Origin: Prevotella sp.
Lineage (GTDB): Bacteria; Bacteroidota; Bacteroidia; Bacteroidales; Bacteroidaceae
Assembly (NCBI GenBank): GCA_021204735.1
Contig: JAJPYV010000371.1
Span: forward strand, 1 to 19,180
Direction of reading: 5' to 3'
DNA: 19,180 nt
The translations under genes and the position numbers were made by a program. This document shows, piece by piece, positions 8,020 to 16,300 of the stretch. The stretch's first letter is position 1. Each line of letters begins with the position of its first letter. The notes beneath the pieces are model-generated. The model had not been told where the DNA came from. It worked only from the letters and a program-made list of their open reading frames with translations, and ran no database searches.

Positions 8020-8670
8020 TTACAACTGCTTCAAACTTCTAATAGTCTCTTCCGGATTGTCGGAATCGAATACGTAGCTGCCACTAACAAGCACATCCAC
8101 GCCCGCCTTCACTAATCTCGGTGCAGTCTCTTCATGTACTCCACCATCAACTTCTATCAATGCCTTCGAGCCTGATTCAGCTATCAACTCACGCAATCTT
8201 CCTATCTTATCAATAGTGTTCTCAATGAATGGTTGACCACCAAAACCTGGATTTACACTCATCAACAATACCAATTCTACGTCTTTGATTACGTCTTTAA
8301 GCATACAGATGGGTGTTGACGGATTCAGTGTAACTCCTGCTTTCATGCCAGCCTCATGTATTTCGTGAATTGTACGGTGCAGATGTGTGCATGCCTCATA
8401 GTGCACGTTCATCATCATAGCACCAATTGCCGCCGTCTGCTTGATATAGCGTTCTGGTTTTACAATCATGTAATGGACGTCAAGCGGCTTTTTACAAATT
8501 TTAGCCACTGCCTCCATTACAGGAAAACCAAAAGATATATTTGGCACGAACACTCCGTCCATTATATCCATGTGCAGCCAGTCGGCTTCACTTCTGTTTA
8601 TCATTTCTACATCCTTTTGGAGATTTAAGAAATTCGCTGCCAATAATGATGGAGAGACTAATGTCGACAT
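8020..8670 (-). CDS. rpe: ribulose-phosphate 3-epimerase
   Basis: The 216-residue TIM-barrel protein converts D-ribulose-5-phosphate to D-xylulose-5-phosphate in the pentose phosphate pathway. Its family motifs are in order: SPSLLAANFLNL near the start, WLHMDIMDGVFVPNISFG with the catalytic and metal-binding His and Asp, the metal-binding His of LDVHYMIVKPERY, VNPGFGGQPF for phosphate binding, and EVDGGV with the second catalytic Asp. Length is normal for the family (about 210-225). It converges on the sigma factor gene and shares its terminator. A 41-residue ORF ends 13 bases upstream of the start codon and may be co-transcribed. Confidence 0.97.
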   Translation of the reverse strand: MSTLVSPSLLAANFLNLQKDVEMINRSEADWLHMDIMDGVFVPNISFGFPVMEAVAKICKKPLDVHYMIVKPERYIKQTAAIGAMMMNVHYEACTHLHRTIHEIHEAGMKAGVTLNPSTPICMLKDVIKDVELVLLMSVNPGFGGQPFIENTIDKIGRLRELIAESGSKALIEVDGGVHEETAPRLVKAGVDVLVSGSYVFDSDNPEETIRSLKQL

Positions 8671-8683
8671 TACGTTTTCAGAT

Positions 8684-8809
8684 TTAGTTAAGACAGTAAA
8701 CTTCTGTCCTTCCGTTTAATGTGATTGTACGATATGTGTAAGCAATCTGTCTGATTAAATTTAATGTCTTTAGCGACGGTTGACTTTCTTCTTGTGTAAA
8801 ATATCCCAT
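8684..8809 (-). CDS. possible small protein of 41 residues upstream of rpe
   Basis: The reading frame begins at the ATG 8809-8807 (MGYFTQEESQPSLKTLNLIR) and ends with YCLN at the stop 8684-8686. The composition is protein-like, with a central amphipathic segment (LNLIRQIAYTYRTIT). It resembles, from memory, short uncharacterised proteins of similar size in Bacteroidales genomes, but I cannot confirm homology here. The stop lies 13 bases before the rpe start, so both could be translated from one transcript. A different minus-strand frame beginning at 8821 gives only 16 residues and is less likely. No Shine-Dalgarno sequence is visible, which is normal in this phylum. No function can be assigned. 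Confidence 0.4.
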   Translation of the reverse strand: MGYFTQEESQPSLKTLNLIRQIAYTYRTITLNGRTEVYCLN

Positions 8810-8889
8810 AGGCAAATCATTTAGTTAATATTATAGTTATTTCTATCAATATTTTAACGTATATACACGCCCATTTATTACACTACGCC

Positions 8890-8930
8890 CAAACTTTTTT
8901 AAGCAACACCCTGATTACTTGACATACCGC
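8890..8930 (+). repeat. 41-base direct repeat, copy A
   Basis: This copy starts CAAACTTTTTTAA and ends TTACTTGACATACCGC. Both ends match copy B (8992-9032) exactly; the differences are confined to the middle. The two copies start 102 bases apart. Confidence 0.75.
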
Positions 8931-8991
8931 ATTTCTCATTTTTATACACGACAAAGATATAAATTTCTAAATGAAATCTTTATACGCCACA

Positions 8992-9032
8992 CAAACTTTT
9001 TTAATATACACATCATTTACTTGACATACCGC
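8992..9032 (+). repeat. 41-base direct repeat, copy B
   Basis: It has the same 13-base start and 16-base end as copy A, and the middle ACAC is also shared. Upstream of both copies the words TATACACG and ACGCC occur in the same order at different spacing, suggesting a diverged duplication of a longer unit. Confidence 0.75.
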
Positions 9033-9147
9033 AATTTCACATGATCAACAATGAAGTATAAAAATACGAAAAGATTGTACTTCAATCAAATAATCCCGTC
9101 ATCATGGCACAAAAAGGTGATAAAGGCAGCGAAAATTTATAAAATCA

Positions 9148-9957
9148 CTAAAACATGAAATTGAAATTGGATTTCTGAGATTTTTTGAAACGCTCAATTT
9201 CTAATGATAAGGATTTTTCCAACTGTTTCCCCATAAAATCCATAAAGCACAGATTGTTCTCTGCTTCTTGCGATTGCCGCAAAGAAAGAATATACTCCTC
9301 TCTGTCTTCTTTGAATATTTTGGCAGGGAAAAGACCATAGCAAAACTGTATGTAGTTCATTAACAAACGTGCCGTCCTCCCATTTCCATCAACCCATGGA
9401 TGAATGGTAACCATGTTAAGATGAGCGTTGAAACTCAATTCATATTGCTCCCGGAATGTTCCAGCCTTTTTCTGTTTCTCCTGCAAAACAGCACAAAGCT
9501 CCTCTACTTTCATCGGTACTTTCTGATAATTCATATAAGAACGTCCTCCAACACCTGCTGTAACACCACATAAGCGATATTCTCCTTTTGAGGAATCGAA
9601 AGTACCACCCATTACATTATGCACACTGCCCGTAGAATGCATAACAACAGCGTTTAACTTTTGCAAGAAAGTAGAAGTCACTGGCGTGCATTTCGCACTT
9701 TCCGCCTTGGCTAACTCATACGCCTTCCTCAAATCCTCGTTCATAAGATGATACAATAGAGGTTTACCCTTTGCTGTCACCCCCTCATCAAAAAGTAATT
9801 GGGTCTCAATTTCTGTAAGCGTAGAACCCTCAATGGCGGTGGAATGGGTAATAAGAGAATAAAGGTAGTACTTCTCGTAGTCTACCGTTTCGCTGATACC
9901 AAGTCCTTCAAACTCTTGATATAATCGCTCTATTTCTTGCCAAATATCTTTTTCCAT
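9148..9957 (-). CDS. Fic family protein (probable AMP-transferase)
   Basis: The protein carries the Fic signature HPWVDGNGRTAR, which holds the catalytic His and the ATP-phosphate-binding loop. Fic proteins usually transfer AMP from ATP to target hydroxyl groups. An N-terminal STAIEGS sequence fits the inhibitory (S/T)xxxE(G/N) motif of class II Fic proteins, whose Glu blocks productive ATP binding, so activity is probably self-restrained. The open frame reaches 9993, but those 12 extra codons lie inside the terminator hairpin of the tRNA gene. The ATG at 9957 (MEKDIWQEIERLY) gives a 269-residue protein with a natural start. No antitoxin gene is adjacent. No promoter was found between tRNA and Fic, so expression may depend on read-through. 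The target is unknown. Confidence 0.88.
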   Translation of the reverse strand: MEKDIWQEIERLYQEFEGLGISETVDYEKYYLYSLITHSTAIEGSTLTEIETQLLFDEGVTAKGKPLLYHLMNEDLRKAYELAKAESAKCTPVTSTFLQKLNAVVMHSTGSVHNVMGGTFDSSKGEYRLCGVTAGVGGRSYMNYQKVPMKVEELCAVLQEKQKKAGTFREQYELSFNAHLNMVTIHPWVDGNGRTARLLMNYIQFCYGLFPAKIFKEDREEYILSLRQSQEAENNLCFMDFMGKQLEKSLSLEIERFKKSQKSNFNFMF

Positions 9958-9970
9958 AACGGGAAAATTC

Positions 9971-10012
9971 AGATAAAAGAAAAAGCTAAGCATTGACTTT
10001 CAATAACTTAGC
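9971..10012 (-). terminator. intrinsic terminator of the tRNA-Leu gene
   Basis: In the minus-strand RNA, GCUAAG (10012-10007) pairs with CUUAGC (9990-9985). An inner UAUUGA/UCAAUG stem continues the helix after a one-base bulge. The hairpin is followed by UUUUUCUUUU (9984-9975). It begins 12 bases after the tRNA 3' end and covers the ATG at 9993 of the extended Fic frame. Confidence 0.75.
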
Positions 10013-10023
10013 TGATTACATTG

Positions 10024-10105
10024 TACCCAGAGCCGGGGTCGAACCGGCACGGGTTGCCCCACTGGTGTTTGAGACCAGCGCGTCTACCAATTCCGCCATC
10101 TGGGC
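10024..10105 (-). tRNA. tRNA-Leu, anticodon CAA
   Basis: The minus strand folds into a full cloverleaf. The acceptor stem is GCCCAGA/UCUGGGU (first pair G-U). The D-arm begins UGGCGGAAUUGGUAGACGC, and the anticodon stem CUGGU/ACCAG has the loop CUCAAAC, giving anticodon CAA, which reads UUG. A long variable arm typical of leucine tRNAs and a T-arm GCCGG-UUCGACC-CCGGC follow. The discriminator base is A (10024). The 3' CCA is not encoded and must be added by the CCA-adding enzyme. Length is 82 bases. Confidence 0.95.
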
Positions 10106-10118
10106 TTTTTAACGGCTG

Positions 10119-10149
10119 CAAAGTTATATAATAAATCGGATTTGACAAA
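10119..10149 (-). promoter_or_regulatory. full-consensus promoter of tRNA-Leu
   Basis: On the minus strand TTTG (10149-10146), 19 bases and TAACTTTG (10126-10119) match the Bacteroidetes promoter exactly. Transcription would start near 10112, a few bases before the mature tRNA 5' end at 10105. Confidence 0.8.
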
Positions 10150-10175
10150 TTTTTAATAGAAAAAACTTAAAATAA

Positions 10176-10206
10176 TTGGCAGTGAGAAGTTTTATTAGTA
10201 ATTTCG
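10176..10206 (+). promoter_or_regulatory. probable promoter of manC
   Basis: TTGG (10176-10179), 19 bases and TAATTTCG (10199-10206) resemble the Bacteroidetes promoter with one mismatch in the -7 box and a shifted -33 box. The expected start near 10212 gives a leader of about 35 bases. Confidence 0.45.
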
Positions 10207-10247
10207 TATTTAATAAAGCAAAATAAAGATATATACATAGGAAAAGC

Positions 10248-11330
10248 ATGAATAATTATTGCATTATTTTGGCTGGTGGAAAGGGTAAACGACTCTGGCC
10301 TTGCAGCCGTGAGGACTGTCCTAAACAGTTTCTTGATTTTTTCTCGACAGGAAAAACTTTACTCCAAAAGACATACGATAGGATAGTAAAATTCATACCT
10401 CCAGAAAATATTTACGTATGTACAAACAAGGCTTATACTCATTACGTAACGTGGCAACTGCCTGAACTGCCACTTGACAATATTCTGAGTGAGCCGATAT
10501 TCAGAGACACCGCTCCTTGCGTCGCGTGGGCAGCATACAGGATTGTTCATATCAATTCAGATGCTCGCATAATTGTCGTCCCGTCTGACCAGGCTGTATT
10601 TAAAGAGGAAGTTTTTATAAATAATTTGCAAGAAGGTCTTGAATTTGTAGGGAAAAACAATTGCATATTGGCTATGGGCGTAAAGCCAACACGTCCAGAA
10701 CCAGGATATGGGTATGTTCAAATCGGAGAACAAGCAGACGGGGAAAACGTATTCAAGGTAAAGTCATTTACAGAAAAACCTGATCGCAAGTTTGCCGAAA
10801 TGTTTATGAACAGCGGTGAGTTCTATTGGAACACTGGAATTTTCCTTGCAAACGTAAGACATCTGCGGGAAACATTACTGAAGACTTTGCCGTCTGTTTT
10901 ACGAAACATTAAAGCTACGGAGAAAACCCCTTACAGTATAGAAAATGAACTGAAATTCATTGAAGATAACTATCCGTCGTACCCTAACATTTCCATAGAC
11001 CATAGCATTTTTGACAAGAGTGGTTGCGTTTACGTGATGAAATGCGACTTTGGTTGGGCGGATCTCGGTATGTGGCACTCTATTTATGAAAATCTAAGCA
11101 AGGGTGAAGGTGACAACGTGGTGATAGGCTCACAGGTGATTTTGGATGACAGCAAGAATAACATTATAAATTTGCCCGACGACCACATGAGTATCATCAA
11201 TGGTCTCGACGGTTATATTGTGGCGGAAAAGGGTAATGTTCTGCTGATTTGCCGTAAGGAAGATTCGTCTGCTCTTATCCGAAAATATATCAACGAGGTA
11301 CAGGTTAAATATGGGGATGAGTTTATCTGA
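10248..11330 (+). CDS. manC: mannose-1-phosphate guanylyltransferase
   Basis: The 360-residue enzyme makes GDP-mannose from mannose-1-phosphate and GTP, the precursor for mannose- and fucose-containing glycans. The N-terminal nucleotide-binding signature LAGGKGKRLWPCSRE lies at about residues 8-22 and is followed by PKQF. VVPSDQAV and the sugar-binding segment FTEKPD are present, as is the FYWNTGIFLA motif typical of GDP-mannose pyrophosphorylases. Its length fits the single-function form; it lacks the C-terminal phosphomannose isomerase domain of bifunctional ManC/AlgA (about 470 residues). The gene stands alone under its own promoter and ends 8 bases from the converging tsaE gene. Confidence 0.93.
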   Translation: MNNYCIILAGGKGKRLWPCSREDCPKQFLDFFSTGKTLLQKTYDRIVKFIPPENIYVCTNKAYTHYVTWQLPELPLDNILSEPIFRDTAPCVAWAAYRIVHINSDARIIVVPSDQAVFKEEVFINNLQEGLEFVGKNNCILAMGVKPTRPEPGYGYVQIGEQADGENVFKVKSFTEKPDRKFAEMFMNSGEFYWNTGIFLANVRHLRETLLKTLPSVLRNIKATEKTPYSIENELKFIEDNYPSYPNISIDHSIFDKSGCVYVMKCDFGWADLGMWHSIYENLSKGEGDNVVIGSQVILDDSKNNIINLPDDHMSIINGLDGYIVAEKGNVLLICRKEDSSALIRKYINEVQVKYGDEFI

Positions 11331-11338
11331 AATTGATG

Positions 11339-11752
11339 TCAGAATCTTACAACTCTGGCACCGCCCTCTCGTTCAGCTATGTACACTTTTAATGTATTCT
11401 CTGGCAACAAATCCTCAATCAATTCTGGCCATTCAATAAAACAAATACATCCGCTATAGAAGTATTCTTCATAACCTAAGTCGTACACCTCATCTATTCT
11501 CTTGATGCGGTAGAAATCGAAATGGTAGATTGTTTCATCAGTTGTATATGAGGTATATTCATTTACTATGGCGAAAGTGGGACTGTTTATCACATCTTCA
11601 ACACCCATACACTCACATATCGCCTTGATGAACGTTGTCTTGCCTGCCCCCATCTTACCGTAGAATGCAAACACACGATAATTCCTTGTGCTGTCAATAA
11701 ATTCCTTGGCAGCACTTTTTATATTCTCTATACTATCAATCCTTATTTCCAT
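11339..11752 (-). CDS. tsaE: tRNA threonylcarbamoyladenosine biosynthesis ATPase TsaE
   Basis: The 137-residue protein has a Walker A loop YGKMGAGKTT (31-40), a switch-like region around SPTFAIVNEY, and the FDFYRIK segment and conserved Trp in FIEWPEL that are typical of TsaE. TsaE is the ATPase that recharges the TsaB-TsaD complex for t6A37 modification of ANN-decoding tRNAs. Length is normal (about 135-155). The start is 4 bases after the porX stop, so it is probably the last gene of the aroA-porW-porX string. It converges on manC with an 8-base gap and no visible terminator. Confidence 0.95.
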   Translation of the reverse strand: MEIRIDSIENIKSAAKEFIDSTRNYRVFAFYGKMGAGKTTFIKAICECMGVEDVINSPTFAIVNEYTSYTTDETIYHFDFYRIKRIDEVYDLGYEEYFYSGCICFIEWPELIEDLLPENTLKVYIAEREGGARVVRF

Positions 11753-11756
11753 TGTT

Positions 11757-13376
11757 TTATCTTTTCCTTCCTTTCATAGTGATAAGCGGTATTATCATTT
11801 CTTCCATTGATATTCCACCATGCTGGAATGTATCCTTATAGTAGGAGACATAGTAGTAATAATTGTTTGGATAAGCGAAAAATGAATCTCCCGTAGCAAA
11901 TACGTATGATGTACTGAGGTTCAGTGACGGCAACTGTGCCTTGTGGGGATCTTTTATAACGAAAACATCCTTTGGATTATAATTCAAATTCTTACCTAAT
12001 TTATAACGAAGATTGGTGTTGGTGTTCCTATCTCCTATTATTTTGATGGGTTTAGATGCACGAATACTTCCATGGTCGGTGGTCATAATCACAGTGAAAT
12101 CACTCTGGGCAAGCAACTTGAACAAATCGGAGAGCACTGAATGCCTGAACCAACTGAGGGTGATGCTTCGGTATGCTGATTCATTATTGGCAAGTTCTCT
12201 AACCATCTTGGATTCTGTTCGGGCATGACTTAGCATGTCGATAAAATTTATCACAAGTACGTTGAAATCATTGTTGCCAAGTTGATTGAACTTCTGCAAA
12301 AATTTGTCTGCTCCATTTGAGTCGTTTATCTTAAAGTATGAAAATGTATCATGGCGACGATAACGGTCGAGTTGTGTCCTTATAAGTGGCTCCTCATTCA
12401 GATTCTTGCCTTCTTCCTCATCCTCATCCACCCATAATTCTGGGAACATCTCTGCAATCTTAACTGGCATAAGACCACTGAATATGGCATTCCTGGCATA
12501 TTGGGTGGCAGTGGGCAGAATACTCATGTACATCTGCTCGTCTATTTCAAACATGTCTCCAATTTCCTGAGAAAGAACACGCCACTGGTCAAAACGGAAA
12601 TTGTCAATAACTATCAGAAATACTTTCTCTCTCTTGTCAAGTAATGGAAAAATCTTCTTCTTGAAAATGTCAGGACTCATCAACGGACGGTCATCTGTGT
12701 TCTCATTAATATTTTGCTTAGAATGATTGTCTTTAAGACGTGAGGAAATATTTTGAGTAACATTCTGAGGGGCTACCCAACTCATATAATTAGCCTTTAT
12801 GTATTTCGCAAAACCATTGTTACCTTCTTCCTTCTGCATCTGGAGCATTTCGGTCATACTACTGTCTGTGCCGCTAAGTTCCAATTCCCAATGTACAAGT
12901 CTTTTGTAAACTTCTGTCCAATCCTTCCATGTCTTGCAATTGCCTATTTGGGATGCAATGTCCTGAAAACTCTGCTGGTATCCTGTTTGCGTAACTTCTG
13001 TAACAATCTCCTTTCCATGAATGTTCTTCTTGAGAGTTAGGAGTATCTGGTTGGGATTCACTGGTTTTATAAGGTAATCAGCAATCTTTGACCCGATGGC
13101 TTGATTCATAATGTTCTCTTCCTCACTTTTCGTAACCATCACCACAGGCGTTACGGGAGTTATTTGCTTTATCCTTTGCAAAGTCTCTAATCCGCTTATT
13201 CCAGGCATCATCTCGTCAAGCAAAATCAAGTCGAATTTCCTCTGACGGCAGCAGTCTATAGCATCTGTACCGTTCGAAACGGTAATCACCTCATAACCTT
13301 TCTTCTCAAGAAAGATAATATGCGCACGAAGCAACTCTATCTCATCGTCTACCCAAAGCAATAATCCGTTACTCAT
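11757..13376 (-). CDS. porX: PorX: T9SS response regulator with a PglZ domain
   Basis: The 539-residue protein has an N-terminal receiver domain (about 1-120) with the acidic pair Asp10-Asp11, phospho-acceptor Asp54 in LLDEMMPG, Thr82 and Lys104. A helical linker follows. From about 235 to the end is a PglZ/alkaline-phosphatase-superfamily domain: FLIVIDNFRFDQ supplies a metal-binding Asp258, LPTATQYAR a candidate nucleophile Thr289, and NFIDMLSHAR, MTTDHGS and QHGG supply further metal ligands. This is the PorX architecture. In P. gingivalis PorX is activated by the kinase PorY and controls the type IX secretion system, in part through the ECF factor SigP. No kinase gene is adjacent here. 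The gene sits 12 bases after porW and 4 before tsaE. The catalytic residues look intact. Confidence 0.93.
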   Translation of the reverse strand: MSNGLLLWVDDEIELLRAHIIFLEKKGYEVITVSNGTDAIDCCRQRKFDLILLDEMMPGISGLETLQRIKQITPVTPVVMVTKSEEENIMNQAIGSKIADYLIKPVNPNQILLTLKKNIHGKEIVTEVTQTGYQQSFQDIASQIGNCKTWKDWTEVYKRLVHWELELSGTDSSMTEMLQMQKEEGNNGFAKYIKANYMSWVAPQNVTQNISSRLKDNHSKQNINENTDDRPLMSPDIFKKKIFPLLDKREKVFLIVIDNFRFDQWRVLSQEIGDMFEIDEQMYMSILPTATQYARNAIFSGLMPVKIAEMFPELWVDEDEEEGKNLNEEPLIRTQLDRYRRHDTFSYFKINDSNGADKFLQKFNQLGNNDFNVLVINFIDMLSHARTESKMVRELANNESAYRSITLSWFRHSVLSDLFKLLAQSDFTVIMTTDHGSIRASKPIKIIGDRNTNTNLRYKLGKNLNYNPKDVFVIKDPHKAQLPSLNLSTSYVFATGDSFFAYPNNYYYYVSYYKDTFQHGGISMEEMIIPLITMKGRKR

Positions 13377-13388
13377 AAACTATAATAT

Positions 13389-16300
13389 TTAGAAACCATC
13401 GAAGTCGTAATATTCGTCCTCAAGGTCATAATTGTTTTCTTTCTTATTCGTTTTTTTGTTGTTGCCATTGTTTGTGCCTATAATGTCATCGTTGAAGTCA
13501 ACACCGATGTCCTCATCATCTTCTTCTATAGGAACTGACTCATTTTCTGGCTCAACATACTCAAATTCTTCTGGCGTTTCATCCTCAATGTCAAACTCGT
13601 CTTCCTGTGGAACGGTAACTGGTGTCTCCTCAAATTCCTCTGGTATTTCGGTTGTCTCCTCATCACCAAATGACACTTCAAAACTTTCATCATCAGGGAA
13701 CTCGATTTCCTCCTCTTCAGGAGTTTCTAATTCTTCTTCAGGTGTGCCTATTTCTTCTTCAGGTGTGCCTATTTCTTCTTCCTCAAGAGTTTCTGTTTCT
13801 TCCTCTGGGATTTCAATGTTTTCATCCTCAAGGATTAGGGTATTTTCATCCTGTACTTCTGTATTTTCCTCAACCGAAATAACAGTATTTTCCTCATCAG
13901 ATATTACAGTTGTTTCCTCTACTGGTATCTCAATATTTTCATCCGATGGTACTTCAACACTTTCGCTCTCTACAGAAACTTCATTTTCTTCTTCAACTGG
14001 AATTTCTGTACTTTCTTCCTCAGAAGTAATTTCAGTACTTTCTTCTTCAACAGGTATCTCTGTGCCTTCCTCTGTCTCCATTTCGGTAGAATTTTCTTCC
14101 TGTTCACTTTCGACAGGAATTTCCTCTTCGTCTACAGGAATCGACAAGCCCTCATCTTCCTCCTCATCGATGTATTCGCCATCGTCTACAAAGAGGCCCT
14201 CTTCAATAACACCGCCGTTGAACAGCCCATCGTTGTATCCGCCAGAGCTTTCAACCTCTCTCTCGTACTCAACCGTCTCTGGTTCGGTAAGCAGTTGCAC
14301 AGTACTTATAGTCAACGGGACAAAATGCTCCTCATAGAATTGGTCGTATTCTGCATAACTGAATTGCGTGCCGAGCAGTTCTAAGTTGGCATCACTGATT
14401 ATTATCACCTTGCCTTTCTGTGCAAACGACATCAATACTTCGTTGTTATAGAACTGCCGTGCATACTGAAGTGCTTCATCGTAACTTCTGAAACCGCTCA
14501 CTTTCATACGACAAATACCGTCAAGTTCTTCTATCTCTATATCGAAATTTCGCACGATGTAATTAGTGAAATTATAACGGGCAAGTTCAAAAAGCAGTTT
14601 GTTCTCATTGATAGAATCTGGAGAATAGGCTATTATGAACGAGAAATTCGCATCTCTTTCTGCGACAAATACTCTTGCGTTGATAGAGTCACTGTCGTTG
14701 AGAACTATCGAGCGATGATCCCAAATGCTGCCGATATCAAATTTGCCACCATGAAGCCGACGCCCTGCCTTCACGCCATTGATAATCATACCGGCCATCT
14801 CACTGACACCACTCTCTGGGTACTTGCTCACTACTTCTTGCATATCATCAACACAACCTTGACTGTCTCCGCTGTTAAGTTTACTCAAACCTCCGATGAA
14901 AATGAATTTGTCACGGTTTGCGCCCAAAGGGAAACGGGAAGCTGAAAATGATACATTGGTATTCACTTCATCAAACCTGTCTGCCTTGAATGCATCGTAA
15001 GTCGCGGCATAAAGGGAGTCTTCTATGTGTACTCCAAACCGTGAGTTCTCCTCAAAATTAGGATCTGAAAGCAATATTGTCCACTTGCTCTCAGGAAATT
15101 CTTCTTTCAGTCGGACAAGATATTCACTTGCCCTGCCTGGCTGCCCCCATTGAGAATACAACAGAAACATGTGGTAATATGCTTCATCCATATTCTCATA
15201 GTCTTTATAGTCATCGGTAAGGCGCAGAAAACTCTTCTCACTTCGAGGTAGATTGTATAACTTATCTTTGAATATCACTCCGGAATGGTACAATCCATCT
15301 GCAATCAACTTGTTGCTTTCAGCTACTTGTTCTTCTGTGAATGGTATCTGTTTGAGGTAATACTCTCGCTTATGTGGGTCATTTTGCGCACTGTCAAGCG
15401 AATGTTCTATTGAATCTTGTAGTGCCTCTGCCGCCATGATTGAATCACGCATCTCTTCGGTCATATCTTCCTCATCAAATGAACTGCCAACGGAAACTAC
15501 TGTCTTGTTTATTCGCTGCCAGTCATCGGCATTCTGACGATTTCCCCATAACTTCTGGAATGTTGCCTTACCTTGATTGATTGTGGTTGGATTATAAAAA
15601 TACCATGTGCCTGACTCACTCGAACTACCTATAGTATTGTCAAATGCTGATGTATTGCCACCCATCTCTGCAAGCCTCTGCTGTGCCTCCAACTCTGCTT
15701 GGGCGGCTTGTTCTTCCTTCTCTTTCTTTTTGAGCGCTTCTATTACACGGTCAATAGCCTTGTTCCTCTCTTCTTCTGGCATCTTGGCTAATTCCTGAAG
15801 GGAGTCTTGTAAGTGGACGGTTTCTGTATAGGGAACAAGTTCATCAAGTATCTTCGAGCGTTCTGATAGTTGGTTATATGCTTTATGGTCTGTGTCAAGA
15901 AGTCCTATCGCCTCTCCATAACACCTTTGAGCATTACTATAATCTTCCTGCTCCCAATAGATGTCACCAAGCGTCAATAATAATACGCCCTTTTCAATAC
16001 CATTACGGACTGACTTTTTATTTCCCTTTTCGTATGCTGAAATGGCCTTAGCTGTATCGTTTTGAGTGAGATAAATGTTGCCGATTGCATAATACACTTG
16101 ATCGAGATATTCTGCATTGTTATCCGAAGATGCCATTCTTTTTAGTCTCCTGATCATCTTCTTGGAATTACTTTCCGCCATAACCTCAGTCTGAGCAATA
16201 CGGGCATTGAATTCAAGTTCGTATGGAGGATTAAGCCGTACTACCCGTTGAAAAGACTTGTATGCTGCCGTCTTATTTCCAATAGCTTCTTGTAACTGTC

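Larger units (their letters stand above)
8810..9147. other. non-coding region with paired direct repeats
   Basis: This 338-base AT-rich stretch between the small ORF and the Fic gene has no supported gene. It contains two 41-base direct repeats (8890-8930 and 8992-9032). Between them, on the minus strand, lies a perfect -7-like element TATCTTTG (8959-8952) that could serve the small ORF and rpe, although no TTTG is found at -33. No terminator for the Fic gene could be identified in 9033-9147. Confidence 0.5.

Noticed and set aside
8918..8924. TTGACAT words in the repeats resembling an E. coli -35 box
   Set aside because: Bacteroidetes promoters use TTTG/TAnnTTTG, and no matching -10 box lies at the right distance. 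The word is part of the 41-base repeat.
8890..9032. Possible CRISPR array
   Set aside because: There are only two imperfect copies, which differ internally, and no cas genes are nearby. Spacing of one pair does not define an array.
9104..9142. Very short plus-strand ORF, MAQKGDKGSENL
   Set aside because: It is only 12 codons, with no promoter or conserved context, and it points into the 3' end of the Fic gene. It could be chance or a remnant, but nothing supports it.
9766..9993. Extended N-terminus of Fic (MLSFFFYLNF) as a signal or membrane segment
   Set aside because: The hydrophobic residues come from translating the T-rich tail of the tRNA terminator; the proper start is the ATG at 9957.
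13432..14337. Long plus-strand ORF of 301 codons, extremely serine-rich
   Set aside because: It is the exact antisense of the Glu-rich tail of porW: GAA/GAG codons read as TTC/CTC or TCT/TCC on the other strand. It has no domain, and its composition is fully explained by the porW repeats.
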